From positions 1-9,996 of the forward strand of contig JAIPGS010000029.1 of NCBI GenBank assembly GCA_021735725.1: a stretch of 9,996 nt of DNA, written 5' to 3'. The notes under the pieces are model-generated. The model saw nothing but the letters and a program-made list of their open reading frames with translations. It made no database searches and was not told the DNA's origin. The translations under genes were made by a program, and so were the position numbers. The DNA is from Candidatus Babeliales bacterium (GTDB taxonomy: Bacteria > Babelota > Babeliae > Babelales > CAIQNR01). Positions 1-7,041 of this stretch are shown piece by piece. The stretch's first letter is position 1. Every line of letters starts with the position of its first letter.

Positions 1-506
1 CTACAAAATGTAACAATTTTATATCCGGAATCATTATGCTTGGGTTACCCACACTTTTTATTGGATATCAATGGTATAAAATTTTCACACAAGACAAAAA
101 AGGTACCTCGATCCTTATCCAAGAAATATGTGCTCTTCTTGAAAAAATGAAATTATCTCATTTCATAAAAGATTATATAACATTTATAACAGTCGATGAC
201 ATAACCCCTTACTTAGAAACTATTACAAAAAATAATACTTCTTCTGTTGATAAATATCCTTTTACAACGTACCACAAACAATTATCTGATCTTGTATCTG
301 AAGCAGAATCTGCATTATGGTCACTACAAAGACGACTTTCTTGGTTACCAGAAAAAGATGAACAGTACAAAATATTACAATCACTTGAAATAGAACTTGT
401 TGCCTTACATTCTAAATTATATGGATACAGTACATCTTTGACCTGCCATAAAAAATATGTACATGAACAAATTATTTTAAAAGAAGAACAAGATTCTCAC
501 TCATAA
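1..506 (+). CDS. Membrane-anchored helical protein of unknown function, 5' end outside window
   Basis: The reading frame is open from base 3 to the TAA at 504-506, so the true start probably lies before the window. An internal ATG at 36 would give 156 residues but has no Shine-Dalgarno site; the residues before it (ISGII) extend the same hydrophobic stretch. That stretch (about the first 20 residues after the ATG, MLGLPTLFIGYQWYKIF) looks like a membrane helix or the end of one. The rest is polar and predicted helical, with Leu/Glu/Lys-rich segments near the C-terminus (EKDEQYKILQSLEIELVALH) that could form a short coiled coil. I recognise no family and no catalytic motif. The protein is probably tethered to a membrane by its N-terminus. 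The gene is followed after 84 bases by a same-strand cysteine-rich gene that has its own candidate promoter. Coding is well supported; the function is unknown. Confidence 0.6.
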   Translation, partial: TKCNNFISGIIMLGLPTLFIGYQWYKIFTQDKKGTSILIQEICALLEKMKLSHFIKDYITFITVDDITPYLETITKNNTSSVDKYPFTTYHKQLSDLVSEAESALWSLQRRLSWLPEKDEQYKILQSLEIELVALHSKLYGYSTSLTCHKKYVHEQIILKEEQDSHS

Positions 507-513
507 AATGAGT
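499..513 (+). terminator. Weak hairpin overlapping the stop codon of the first gene
   Basis: ACTCAT and ATGAGT pair perfectly around a 3-base AAA loop, and the hairpin contains the TAA stop. No T-run follows directly (AAATAATTCTG), so this is at best a weak terminator or a chance palindrome in AT-rich DNA. Confidence 0.25.
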
Positions 514-556
514 AAATAATTCTGCAACAAATTCTCATCAATTTACTCTAAAAATT

Positions 557-562
557 TATAAT
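557..562 (+). promoter_or_regulatory. Candidate -10 box for the cysteine-rich secreted protein gene
   Basis: A perfect TATAAT lies 28 bases before the ATG at 591 and would place transcription start near 569, upstream of the Shine-Dalgarno site AAAGGA (576-581). No good -35 hexamer is visible at 16-18 bases upstream (CTCATC). In such AT-rich DNA a lone TATAAT is weak evidence. Confidence 0.3.
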
Positions 563-590
563 TTTTAATTTTAATAAAGGAAATTTCATT

Positions 591-1109
591 ATGAAAAACT
601 TCTTCTTCTTATTTTTACTTTTTTCTTCTTTTCTTTCTTCAGCAGAACGAAGCATAACTAATTCATCTTTTTCATGCTGTTCTCCTGATTCTTCATATTG
701 CCCATTAAGTCGGCCCGATTCTTTATGTTGTCCATTAGACGGATGCTGCCAAGAGAATAAACTAAAGATAGGAAATTCTGATTCTATACCAGGAAAATAT
801 TTCCCTAATACAAATTATATGGCCCACGAATACAAATCTATTTTAGAAATAATATTTTGCTGTCCATCAGAAGGAAATAATCTTGCAGATTCTAAATATA
901 GAAAATTAGAGAGTCAAACCCATCTTAGTGAACATGGTGGAAATTTTTGTTGCTATCTTACTTGCTGTTTTCCTTGTATAGCTTCAATTACTGCATCAGC
1001 AACTGTTCGTTGCATAGTAGGGTCTGTCCTCTGTTGCTTGGGAGAATCATCCTATAATACTTGTGCTTATCCAATTAATGCTTGTCGTGGATCTTTAGAA
1101 AGAAAATAA
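591..1109 (+). CDS. Small secreted cysteine-rich protein of unknown function
   Basis: The protein has 172 residues. Shine-Dalgarno AAAGGA at 576-581 sits 9 bases before the ATG and fixes the start. Residues 1-18 are a classical signal peptide: Lys2, then a Phe/Leu-rich core, then a likely cut after SSA (residue 18). The mature part holds 19 cysteines, 14 of them in seven adjacent CC pairs (residues 29-30, 46-47, 52-53, 90-91, 120-121, 125-126, 148-149). Residues 32-48 hold a small repeat: PDSSYCPL then PDSLCCPL. Residues 119-150 combine a CC/CxxC cluster (FCCYLTCCFPC) with a hydrophobic stretch ending in LCC, so this part may contact membrane. The cysteines could form disulfides after export, bind metal, or be lipid-modified in a host cell; the sequence does not decide. 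The cluster loosely recalls eukaryotic PLAC8-type cysteine-rich domains, but I do not claim homology. I recognise no bacterial family. Confidence 0.8.
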   Translation: MKNFFFLFLLFSSFLSSAERSITNSSFSCCSPDSSYCPLSRPDSLCCPLDGCCQENKLKIGNSDSIPGKYFPNTNYMAHEYKSILEIIFCCPSEGNNLADSKYRKLESQTHLSEHGGNFCCYLTCCFPCIASITASATVRCIVGSVLCCLGESSYNTCAYPINACRGSLERK

Positions 1110-1130
1110 CTCTAAAAATTTATATTTCAT

Positions 1131-1157
1131 AAAAAAGGCGCCGTCCCTTAGGACGGC
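1131..1157 (-). terminator. Rho-independent terminator of nupC
   Basis: On the minus strand a 7-bp stem GCCGTCC/GGACGGC with a TAAG loop is followed by GCC and a run of six T. It lies about 30 bases past the nupC stop codon. It is among the most GC-rich stretches in the window. It may also stop transcripts of the convergent cysteine-rich gene, although the plus-strand side has no clean T-run. Confidence 0.88.
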
Positions 1158-1185
1158 AGCTTCACTACTCTTTTGTATATAATTT

Positions 1186-2442
1186 TTAAATGAACAATCC
1201 AGCAATCATCGCTGTTAATAAATTTGAAAGAGCGCCACCAAGTACCGCTGTTAACCCTAATTCTGTCAACCATTTACGTTTACTTGGAACTAATGCCCCA
1301 ATTCCGCCAACTTGAATTCCAATACATGAAAAATTTGAAAACCCACACAATGCATAGGTTGCAAGTGCAGCTGTTCGTGGAGTAAGATGCATTTCAACCA
1401 GTTTAAGATAGGCAACAAATTCATTAATTGCAACTTTTGTTCCGATTAATTCTGCAACCTGAGATGCCTCTGTTCCTGTAAAACCAAGCAGATAAGCAAA
1501 TGGTGCAAACACCCAAGAAAAAATTACATCCAAACTTAATAAAGGAAGATGTAATCCAAGATATGAATTTGCAAGAACGCTTAATCCACCCAAACATCCA
1601 TTCAACATTGCAACAAGCGCAATAAATGAAATTAACATTGCTCCAACATTCAAAGCTAAACTAAGCCCATCAGATGTTCCTGCAGATACTGCATCAAATA
1701 TATTTCCTGACGATTTTTCAAATGTTACATCAGCACTACTATGAGCTTGTTTTTCTGTTTCTGGTAATAAAATTTTTGAGATCATAATTGATGCAGGAAT
1801 TGCCATAACACTTGCAGCAAGCAAATGTTCAATTGGCGCTCCAAATGATGCATAAACAGCTAAAATAGATCCACTAATGGTAGCCATTCCACTGACCATA
1901 ACAACTAATATTTCTGATTTTGTCATTGTCTCTAAATAGTTACGCACCAAAAGAGGAGCTTCTGTTTGTCCCAAAAAACTATTAGCAATTGCACACAATG
2001 TCTCAGATCCAGATGTTCCCAAAATAGGACGCACAACATACCCAATGGCCCCAACTAAACGTTGAACAATACCATAATGTGAAAGCAATGCCATAAATGC
2101 TCCAAAGAAAATAATCATGGGTAAAATTTGCACTGCAAAAATAACTCCCCATCCAGTTCCTTGACCAACAGCAAGGTTGCCAAATAAAAATTTGATACCA
2201 ACTTCTGCATACATATACAGATATTTCACACCTTCAGCAATACACTTAATAACAGATTGACCTACAGAAGTTTTAAGCGCCATAAAACCAATACATAATT
2301 GCATTATTAATGCATTAACAACAAGTTTTACATTTACTTTGCTTTTGTGACGTGAGCAAATCCATGCGATTCCTAAAATTACAAATACTCCAAGAATATT
2401 TAAATAACGATTATATTCCATCAGATAAGAAAATAGTTGCAT
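1186..2442 (-). CDS. nupC: Concentrative nucleoside transporter, NupC/CNT family
   Basis: The protein has 418 residues, the usual size of bacterial CNT transporters. It imports nucleosides across the inner membrane driven by a Na+ or H+ gradient. The CNT signature is clear: the LPMIIFFGAFMALL helix near residue 107, then GTSGSET near 142, then GQTEAP at 158-163, whose Gln-Thr-Glu contact the nucleoside in the Vibrio cholerae CNT structure. The second half-site is also present: GTKVAINEF (NEF at 340-342) and SNFS at 369-372. The ATG at 2442 was chosen because GAAAGGG (2451-2457) lies 8 bases upstream; an in-frame TTG two codons earlier would be too close to that site. The gene stands alone, convergent with the cysteine-rich gene, and ends in a strong terminator. 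Whether it prefers pyrimidines or purines, and Na+ or H+, cannot be read here. A nucleoside importer fits a bacterium feeding on a host or prey. Confidence 0.95.
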   Translation of the reverse strand: MQLFSYLMEYNRYLNILGVFVILGIAWICSRHKSKVNVKLVVNALIMQLCIGFMALKTSVGQSVIKCIAEGVKYLYMYAEVGIKFLFGNLAVGQGTGWGVIFAVQILPMIIFFGAFMALLSHYGIVQRLVGAIGYVVRPILGTSGSETLCAIANSFLGQTEAPLLVRNYLETMTKSEILVVMVSGMATISGSILAVYASFGAPIEHLLAASVMAIPASIMISKILLPETEKQAHSSADVTFEKSSGNIFDAVSAGTSDGLSLALNVGAMLISFIALVAMLNGCLGGLSVLANSYLGLHLPLLSLDVIFSWVFAPFAYLLGFTGTEASQVAELIGTKVAINEFVAYLKLVEMHLTPRTAALATYALCGFSNFSCIGIQVGGIGALVPSKRKWLTELGLTAVLGGALSNLLTAMIAGLFI

Positions 2443-2547
2443 GCACAAAGCCCTTTCAGAAAATAAATGATAATAAAATACTAAACTTCTTCATCTTATT
2501 ACAAAGACAAGATATTTTTTTAATGTTCTAGCAAGTATACAGAAATG

Positions 2548-2578
2548 AAAAAAAAAGACACTTCTTAAATCAAGAAGT
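2548..2578 (-). terminator. Rho-independent terminator of the rpmE-prfA operon
   Basis: On the minus strand ACTTCTT and AAGAAGT form a 7-bp stem around a 5-base loop (GATTT), followed by GTC and nine T (bases 2556-2548). The hairpin begins 8 bases past the prfA stop codon. The stem is AT-rich, but the T-run is long. Confidence 0.8.
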
Positions 2579-2586
2579 AATTTTTA

Positions 2587-3654
2587 TTAAGAAACAGTAA
2601 ACGGTTTTTTACGACGTTCTTGACGATCATGTTCACGCAGTGCATCAACAATTTCATCAATTTGCCCAGTCATAATAACATCAAGTTTTTTAAGTGTTAA
2701 TTCCGCTTGATGATCTGTTACACGATTTTGTGGATAATTATAAGTTCGTACTTTTTCAGCACGCATTCCACGGCCAATTAATTCTTTACGAGCTTCTGAC
2801 ATTTGCGCATTTGTTTTTTCTTCATGCGCTGAAAGAATACGAGATTGCAACATCTTCATTGCAGACGCTTTATTTTTATGTTGCGACCGCCCATCTTGAC
2901 ACGTTGCAACAACACCCGTTGGAATGTGCGTAATCCGAACAGCTGAGTCTGTTGTATTAACATGTTGACCACCTGCCCCACTTGCACGATACACATCAAT
3001 TCGCAAATCTGCTGGATTAATAGTCACATCAATATCATCAACTTCAGGAAGAACTGCAACAGTTGCTGTAGACGTATGAACACGCCCAGAAGATTCTGTT
3101 TTAGGCACTCGTTGAACGCGGTGAACACCAGATTCAAATTTTAAGTGTCCATAAACACCTTTACCATCAATCGTTAAAACAACGTCTCTAATTCCACCAA
3201 GATCTGTTTCTGAATAACTAGAAACAGTTGCATCCCATCCTTTAGATAATGCATAGTTGGTATACATAACAAGCAAATCATTAGCAAATAATGCCGCTTC
3301 TTGCCCGCCTGCACCAGAACGAATTTCTAAAAAGACTGATTTTTTATCATAAGGATTTGGTGGATACATAACATCATCAAGTTGTTCTTCAAGATATTTT
3401 TTTTCTTCTTGAAATGCAGCAATTTCTTCTTTATACAATTCAATCATCTCTGCATCGTCAGTCATAGATACTTCTTTTTGAGCATCATCTATTTTTGACT
3501 GAATCAATCCAATTTGATTATATTTTTCAAGTAAAGAAGAAAGTTGCGAATGTTCTTTCTGAATAATATGACGTTCTTTGGGGTCAACAGACCCCGAAAG
3601 TTTTTCACCAAGTTCATCTGAACGTTCTTTGATTTTATCCCATTGAATGGACAT
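2587..3654 (-). CDS. prfA: Peptide chain release factor 1
   Basis: The protein has 355 residues (E. coli RF1 has 360). It recognises UAA and UAG in the ribosomal A site and triggers release of the finished peptide. The GGQ catalytic motif lies in GAGGQHVNTTDSAVRITH (GGQ at 228-230). The Asn-Thr-Thr after GGQHV is typical of RF1, where RF2 usually has a basic residue. The stop-codon reading motif is PxT (PKT at 184-186), not the SPF of RF2, followed by the GRVHTSTATVAVLPE block. The N-terminal 100 residues form the helical domain 1 with many Glu and Lys. The start is the ATG at 3654, because AAGGA (3664-3668) lies 9 bases before it; an in-frame TTG two codons upstream is too close. It follows rpmE with a 32-base gap and no hairpin, so the two are co-transcribed. 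The prmC methyltransferase gene, which often follows prfA and modifies the GGQ glutamine, is not adjacent here. Confidence 0.97.
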   Translation of the reverse strand: MSIQWDKIKERSDELGEKLSGSVDPKERHIIQKEHSQLSSLLEKYNQIGLIQSKIDDAQKEVSMTDDAEMIELYKEEIAAFQEEKKYLEEQLDDVMYPPNPYDKKSVFLEIRSGAGGQEAALFANDLLVMYTNYALSKGWDATVSSYSETDLGGIRDVVLTIDGKGVYGHLKFESGVHRVQRVPKTESSGRVHTSTATVAVLPEVDDIDVTINPADLRIDVYRASGAGGQHVNTTDSAVRITHIPTGVVATCQDGRSQHKNKASAMKMLQSRILSAHEEKTNAQMSEARKELIGRGMRAEKVRTYNYPQNRVTDHQAELTLKKLDVIMTGQIDEIVDALREHDRQERRKKPFTVS

Positions 3655-3686
3655 ATCCAAGAATCCTTAGATTTAAAATAGAAAAT

Positions 3687-3896
3687 CTATTTTTTTGTTT
3701 TTTTACCGTAACGTTGTTCGAATTTATCAATTCGCCCTGCAGTATCAACAAATTTTTGTTGTCCTGTAAAGAACGGATGACATGCTGAGCAAAGTGTTGT
3801 ACGAATTTCTTGTTTTGCTGAACGAGTTAAAAACTCATTTCCACAAGTACAATGCACTGTTACCTCGAAAAGTTCAGGATGAATACCTTTTTTCAC
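3687..3896 (-). CDS. rpmE: 50S ribosomal protein bL31, zinc-binding form
   Basis: The protein has 69 residues, the usual length of bL31 (about 70). It is a small protein of the large ribosomal subunit that bridges the central protuberance and the small subunit head. The family pattern is complete: MKKGIHPEL at the start, the cysteines C16-x-C18 and C36-x-x-C39 that bind zinc (the zinc-containing C+ form), then HPFFTGQQKFVDTAGRIDKFEQRYG. The start codon is GTG, with AAAGGA (3905-3910) 8 bases upstream. A candidate promoter lies just before it, inside the gap after the antiporter gene. prfA follows on the same strand, a common gene order in bacteria. Having the C+ form suggests zinc is not permanently scarce; no zinc-free paralogue is visible in this window. 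Confidence 0.97.
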   Translation of the reverse strand: MKKGIHPELFEVTVHCTCGNEFLTRSAKQEIRTTLCSACHPFFTGQQKFVDTAGRIDKFEQRYGKKTKK

Positions 3897-3946
3897 GATC
3901 TGGTTCCTTTAAAATCTACTAATATTTTATGCCTAATACAGCTTCT

Positions 3947-3975
3947 AGTATCGCCTAAAATAAGGCCTTTGTAAA
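3947..3975 (-). promoter_or_regulatory. Candidate sigma70-type promoter of rpmE-prfA
   Basis: On the minus strand TTTACA (3970-3975, 5 of 6 consensus bases) is separated by exactly 17 bases from GATACT (3947-3952, 4 of 6). Transcription would begin near 3940, leaving a leader of about 44 bases before the GTG. Its position in the 97-base gap after the antiporter stop codon supports independent expression of the operon. Confidence 0.5.
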
Positions 3976-3993
3976 GCTCAAATACCCCGAATA

Positions 3994-5721
3994 TTAATGT
4001 AAGCTTATTTCTTCAATTTCAGCAAGAGCATCTGCCTTAATTTCAGCAATGAATGCGGCAATTTTAATTTGATTTCCTTCAAAACGGATTCCACTTGTAG
4101 GACTATAAATTACTCTCATTTCATATTCTTCTATGTCAATAATTTCACGACCTTCACTAATTTGCACAGTAGTGCTCAGTCCTCTATTTTTTTCAAGACG
4201 GCTAGAAATAATATTGAACATATGCTTTGTCCCAATAACCTTAAATTTACCAAGATCAAGTTCATAGTTTGTACTACCTGATTCTTGAGCATATGTTTCC
4301 ATGAGTCTAAATCCAATAGAAAGCATGATAGGTGCCGCAACAGTTGTAAGAACAATAACAACAACACACAGCACATATGTTTCTGGTGAAATAATCTGCG
4401 ATCCACGTAAAATAGTTGCTACAACAAGCCCCACTTCTCCTCGCGCAACCATTGAAGCTCCAAATAAATATGTTTCAATTAAAGACCAATGAGAGGTTTT
4501 TCTTCGTTCAGAAAAATTACTTATTCCTGTAGCAAGAGCACATCCTACTAATTTTGAAATAATAGAAATAATGAAAATGAATCCTGCAATAATCCATTGC
4601 TGATAAGAAAGCAGATGTAAATCAACTTGCAATCCAATAGAACCTAAAAATAATGGTAACAAAATAGCATTTACAAAAGGTGCACATACTTTTTCTGCAA
4701 CACGTTGTTTGTCTGCACTTCGTTGAAACACTCCTGCAAAATACGCACCAGTAATTCCTGCAAGTCCCCCAACAAGTTCTGCAAATGCAAAATAAATAAA
4801 CATAATTCCTGTTGCAACAGGAGCCATTAAATGAAAATATTTTAAATTTTTTAATTTTTGAGTAATAGGACCTATTAAAAAAAATCCAAAACTAATAATA
4901 ACAAGCGCTGAAACAATCATGAATAAAAGTGATTTTCCAATACTGCATCCATGTGAATTAAAAACTATTCCTTCAACAGAACCAAATAAACCACTCTGTA
5001 CAGACATCATAAAAAGAGACAATAAGACAACAGCAAAAATATCATCTGCAATTGCAGCTCCAAGGGTTGCTTGTGAACTTTTTAAATGCATTTTATTAGA
5101 AGAAACTAACATTGCAACAGGAATAGAAACACTTGTTGCGGCAAATACAAGACCAATACCAATCAAAGCAGGAACTGAATAAAGTCCTGGAAATAACCAA
5201 TATAACCCTCCTCCAATCATAATAATTGGAATGATCGCTCCAAATATTCCAGCTCCAACTGCTGTAGCTCCCACTTTTATAAGATCTTTAACATTTGTTT
5301 CATACCCTGCAAGCCATAATAAATATGAAACCGTAAAAGCAGAAGATAATAATAAAATAAAAAAGATAAATAAATCTGAAGGAATCACATAATATAATTT
5401 ATGAGAAACAGCATCACTTAAACGCATCGGTTCTGTAAAAAAAGAAAATTTTTGAAAATTAATAAAAGAGGGTCCTAAAATTATCCCCCCCAAAATTTGT
5501 CCTGCTATCGAAGGAATTTTAAACAATAATTTAAAAACTTTTCCAAAAAAAAGTGTTCCTAATAAAAGAATTGCTATAAACAATGAACATTTTGCAACAA
5601 AAGTAGTATCCAAACCCGATTGAAACAAAATACTTTGCGGAACTGTATAAGGATCTTTTTGAGCGAAAACTATTCCATACCAAAGCACCGAAATAAACGA
5701 CCAAAAACCTGCACCTTTCAT
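3994..5721 (-). CDS. Monovalent cation:proton antiporter, CPA2 family
   Basis: The protein has 575 residues and many membrane helices. It exchanges Na+ or K+ for H+ across the inner membrane. CPA2 marks in order: IPSIAGQILGGIILGPS (69-85), LWLAGYETN (135-143), AAIADDIFAVVLLS (222-235) with the Asp226-Asp227 pair typical of electrogenic antiporters, PLFLGSIGLQVDL (356-368) and VARGEVGLVVA (426-436). The first 20 residues (MKGAGFWSFISVLWYGIVFA, then QKD) form an extra hydrophobic segment resembling a cleavable signal peptide before the core. Helices end near residue 470. A soluble tail of about 105 residues follows, with no TrkA-N/RCK nucleotide-binding fingerprint, so Kef-type gating is not indicated. 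Start: ATG at 5721 with AAGGA 9 bases upstream. It precedes rpmE on the same strand, but that operon appears to have its own promoter. Ion specificity cannot be read from the sequence. Confidence 0.9.
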   Translation of the reverse strand: MKGAGFWSFISVLWYGIVFAQKDPYTVPQSILFQSGLDTTFVAKCSLFIAILLLGTLFFGKVFKLLFKIPSIAGQILGGIILGPSFINFQKFSFFTEPMRLSDAVSHKLYYVIPSDLFIFFILLLSSAFTVSYLLWLAGYETNVKDLIKVGATAVGAGIFGAIIPIIMIGGGLYWLFPGLYSVPALIGIGLVFAATSVSIPVAMLVSSNKMHLKSSQATLGAAIADDIFAVVLLSLFMMSVQSGLFGSVEGIVFNSHGCSIGKSLLFMIVSALVIISFGFFLIGPITQKLKNLKYFHLMAPVATGIMFIYFAFAELVGGLAGITGAYFAGVFQRSADKQRVAEKVCAPFVNAILLPLFLGSIGLQVDLHLLSYQQWIIAGFIFIISIISKLVGCALATGISNFSERRKTSHWSLIETYLFGASMVARGEVGLVVATILRGSQIISPETYVLCVVVIVLTTVAAPIMLSIGFRLMETYAQESGSTNYELDLGKFKVIGTKHMFNIISSRLEKNRGLSTTVQISEGREIIDIEEYEMRVIYSPTSGIRFEGNQIKIAAFIAEIKADALAEIEEISLH

Positions 5722-5819
5722 AATGCCTTATCCTTATTATTTGAATGTTTTTGTGAAGAACCTATTTTTTAATATCTACTCAAGTCACTTATAAAAGTAC
5801 AGAGAATAGTTTATTTTGC

Positions 5820-5847
5820 AAAAAATTATGTAAAATAAAGCTTTTAC
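5820..5847 (-). terminator. Weak AT-rich terminator after the M48 peptidase gene
   Basis: On the minus strand GTAAAA and TTTTAC (5842-5847 and 5830-5835) pair around a 6-base loop, overlapping the stop codon. ATAA and a T-run (5825-5820) follow. The stem is short and almost entirely A-T, so termination would be inefficient. Confidence 0.35.
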
Positions 5848-6869
5848 TTACCTTCTTTTATTAATTTTTCAGCATGCTCACGTAAATACTGAGCGCGAAC
5901 AGAACAAGCTGGGTGCATTGGATCTAAAAGAAACGCAGAAAAATGAGGATAATTTATTACAAAATTTTCAATATTTCCATAATATTTTTCAATCAAACTT
6001 CCAAATGGAAGATATTTCATACTGAATGCAATCTCTTCCAGACTTCCTTCCTCTTCAAAATATTGAGCACCTGCACACAACACAACTGGATTTTGTGAAC
6101 TTTCTAAATCTGCTCTTTTTTCTTCTATTCTTGTTGAATAAATAACTCCACTTAAAGATGCTAAACCTACAGAAAAAACACCCAATAATCCTTTAAACCT
6201 TGTGCAGCCTAAAAGTCTGCTTGCTCTATATGTCCACCCTGAAGCTAGAATACTTGCAAATATTTTCGGACCTATTTTTTGATCATCATTATACCTAATA
6301 TGCGTTGCTTCATGCCCAACCAAATGACGTAAAAAATCTCTTTCATATAAATAATTTTTGACAATAGAACAATTTGGATTATCTGCCCGCAAAGCTTGCC
6401 AATCTTCATCTGATTGCTGTGCTAAAAAAGCACCCATTTTATCAAATCGTGGACCAAAGCAATACAATAAAATATTTCTTTTTTCTCTATTTAACCTATA
6501 CACAAGATCACAATCCTGAGAAGGACACATCCTAACTCTTTGAGGATCAATACCATGCTCTTTTAAAACATCATCGATAATAGCTCTTCTTCTTTTAACT
6601 GCCTCTTTTCCCAGCGCATTAAAACTATCAATACTACCAGCATCATAAAAATATTTTTTATCTTCTTCAGAATATTCTAATAATCGTTCTTTTTCATAAT
6701 CTTCTATTTGCTCTTGAATTTTACGATTAATCAAACTTTGACCTGCTGCTAAAGTAAGTGCTGTTCCTGTTGTAGGAGACAAAACCAATCTACGAGCAAA
6801 ACCCATTGCTTCCATTGATGCAATCGAGCCTAAACAGAGTAATACCGCTACTATTTTTTTGAAATTCAT
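5844..6869 (-). CDS. Exported M48-like zinc metallopeptidase
   Basis: The protein has 341 residues. The catalytic zinc motif HEATH is at 186-190 (within LVGHEATHIRY). The third zinc ligand is probably Glu250 in EEKRAD, matching the ExxAD pattern of family M48. HPACSVRAQYL (His319, Arg325) matches the conserved HPxxxxR segment near the end of M48 proteins. Between HExxH and ExxAD lies a hydrophobic stretch of about 45 residues (FASILASGWTY, then LLGVFSVGLASLSGVIYS), as in the membrane-linked HtpX/Oma1 branch. Residues 1-21 look like a signal peptide (NFKK, a hydrophobic core, then SMEA). This places the active site outside the cytoplasm, unlike HtpX. The start is the ATG at 6869 because AAGGAGGAGG lies 5 bases upstream and a good promoter lies just before it; an upstream in-frame TTG at 6944 overlaps that promoter. 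Substrates are unknown; envelope protein quality control or attack on host proteins are both possible. Confidence 0.85.
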   Translation of the reverse strand: MNFKKIVAVLLCLGSIASMEAMGFARRLVLSPTTGTALTLAAGQSLINRKIQEQIEDYEKERLLEYSEEDKKYFYDAGSIDSFNALGKEAVKRRRAIIDDVLKEHGIDPQRVRMCPSQDCDLVYRLNREKRNILLYCFGPRFDKMGAFLAQQSDEDWQALRADNPNCSIVKNYLYERDFLRHLVGHEATHIRYNDDQKIGPKIFASILASGWTYRASRLLGCTRFKGLLGVFSVGLASLSGVIYSTRIEEKRADLESSQNPVVLCAGAQYFEEEGSLEEIAFSMKYLPFGSLIEKYYGNIENFVINYPHFSAFLLDPMHPACSVRAQYLREHAEKLIKEGK

Positions 6870-6874
6870 CAGAA

Positions 6875-6884
6875 CCTCCTCCTT
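6875..6884 (-). promoter_or_regulatory. Strong Shine-Dalgarno site of the M48 peptidase gene
   Basis: AAGGAGGAGG on the minus strand is the longest anti-16S match seen before any gene in this window, ending 5 bases before the ATG at 6869. It decides the start against an upstream in-frame TTG and suggests efficient translation. Confidence 0.85.
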
Positions 6885-6915
6885 ATTAAATATATAAAAT
6901 TCATTTCCATTTTTA

Positions 6916-6944
6916 ATTCTATCACAAATAAAAACAATCCACAA
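6916..6944 (-). promoter_or_regulatory. Candidate promoter of the M48 peptidase gene
   Basis: On the minus strand TTGTGG (6939-6944) is 17 bases from TAGAAT (6916-6921, 5 of 6 consensus bases), which is preceded by TGA, giving the extended -10 form TGnTAGAAT. Transcription would start near 6909, about 40 bases before the chosen ATG. Confidence 0.5.
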
Positions 6945-6963
6945 AAGCCCTTATCAGCTTAAA

Positions 6964-6991
6964 TCGACTTTTTTATTTTTTCTTTTATACT
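6964..6991 (+). promoter_or_regulatory. Candidate promoter of the FKBP gene
   Basis: TCGACT (6964-6969, 4 of 6) is 16 bases from TATACT (6986-6991, 5 of 6). Transcription would begin near 6998 and leave a leader of about 44 bases. It lies in the divergent gap, back-to-back with the M48 promoter. Confidence 0.42.
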
Positions 6992-7041
6992 ACATAATAA
7001 GCTTATTGTATTAACCATTTTTAAATGTTAGGAATAGAAAT

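Noticed and set aside
2443..2448. Longer nupC start at an in-frame TTG, two codons upstream.
   Set aside because: The Shine-Dalgarno site GAAAGGG would be only 2 bases from the TTG but is 8 bases from the ATG at 2442.
2694..3144. Open frames of 60-79 codons on the plus strand inside prfA.
   Set aside because: They lie antisense to a highly conserved gene, have no Shine-Dalgarno site and give low-complexity translations.
3655..3660. Longer prfA start at an in-frame TTG, two codons upstream.
   Set aside because: AAGGA lies 9 bases before the ATG at 3654 and only 3 before the TTG.
3953..3966. Hairpin GCCTAAAATAAGGC after the antiporter as a terminator.
   Set aside because: No T-run follows it on the minus strand, and it falls inside the spacer of the better rpmE promoter candidate.
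4069..5182. Several short open frames over the antiporter gene on both strands.
   Set aside because: They are alternate-frame shadows of a clearly conserved membrane protein.
6870..6944. A 25-residue N-terminal extension of the M48 protein from a TTG.
   Set aside because: It would run through the candidate promoter and a strong Shine-Dalgarno site, and it would bury the signal peptide.
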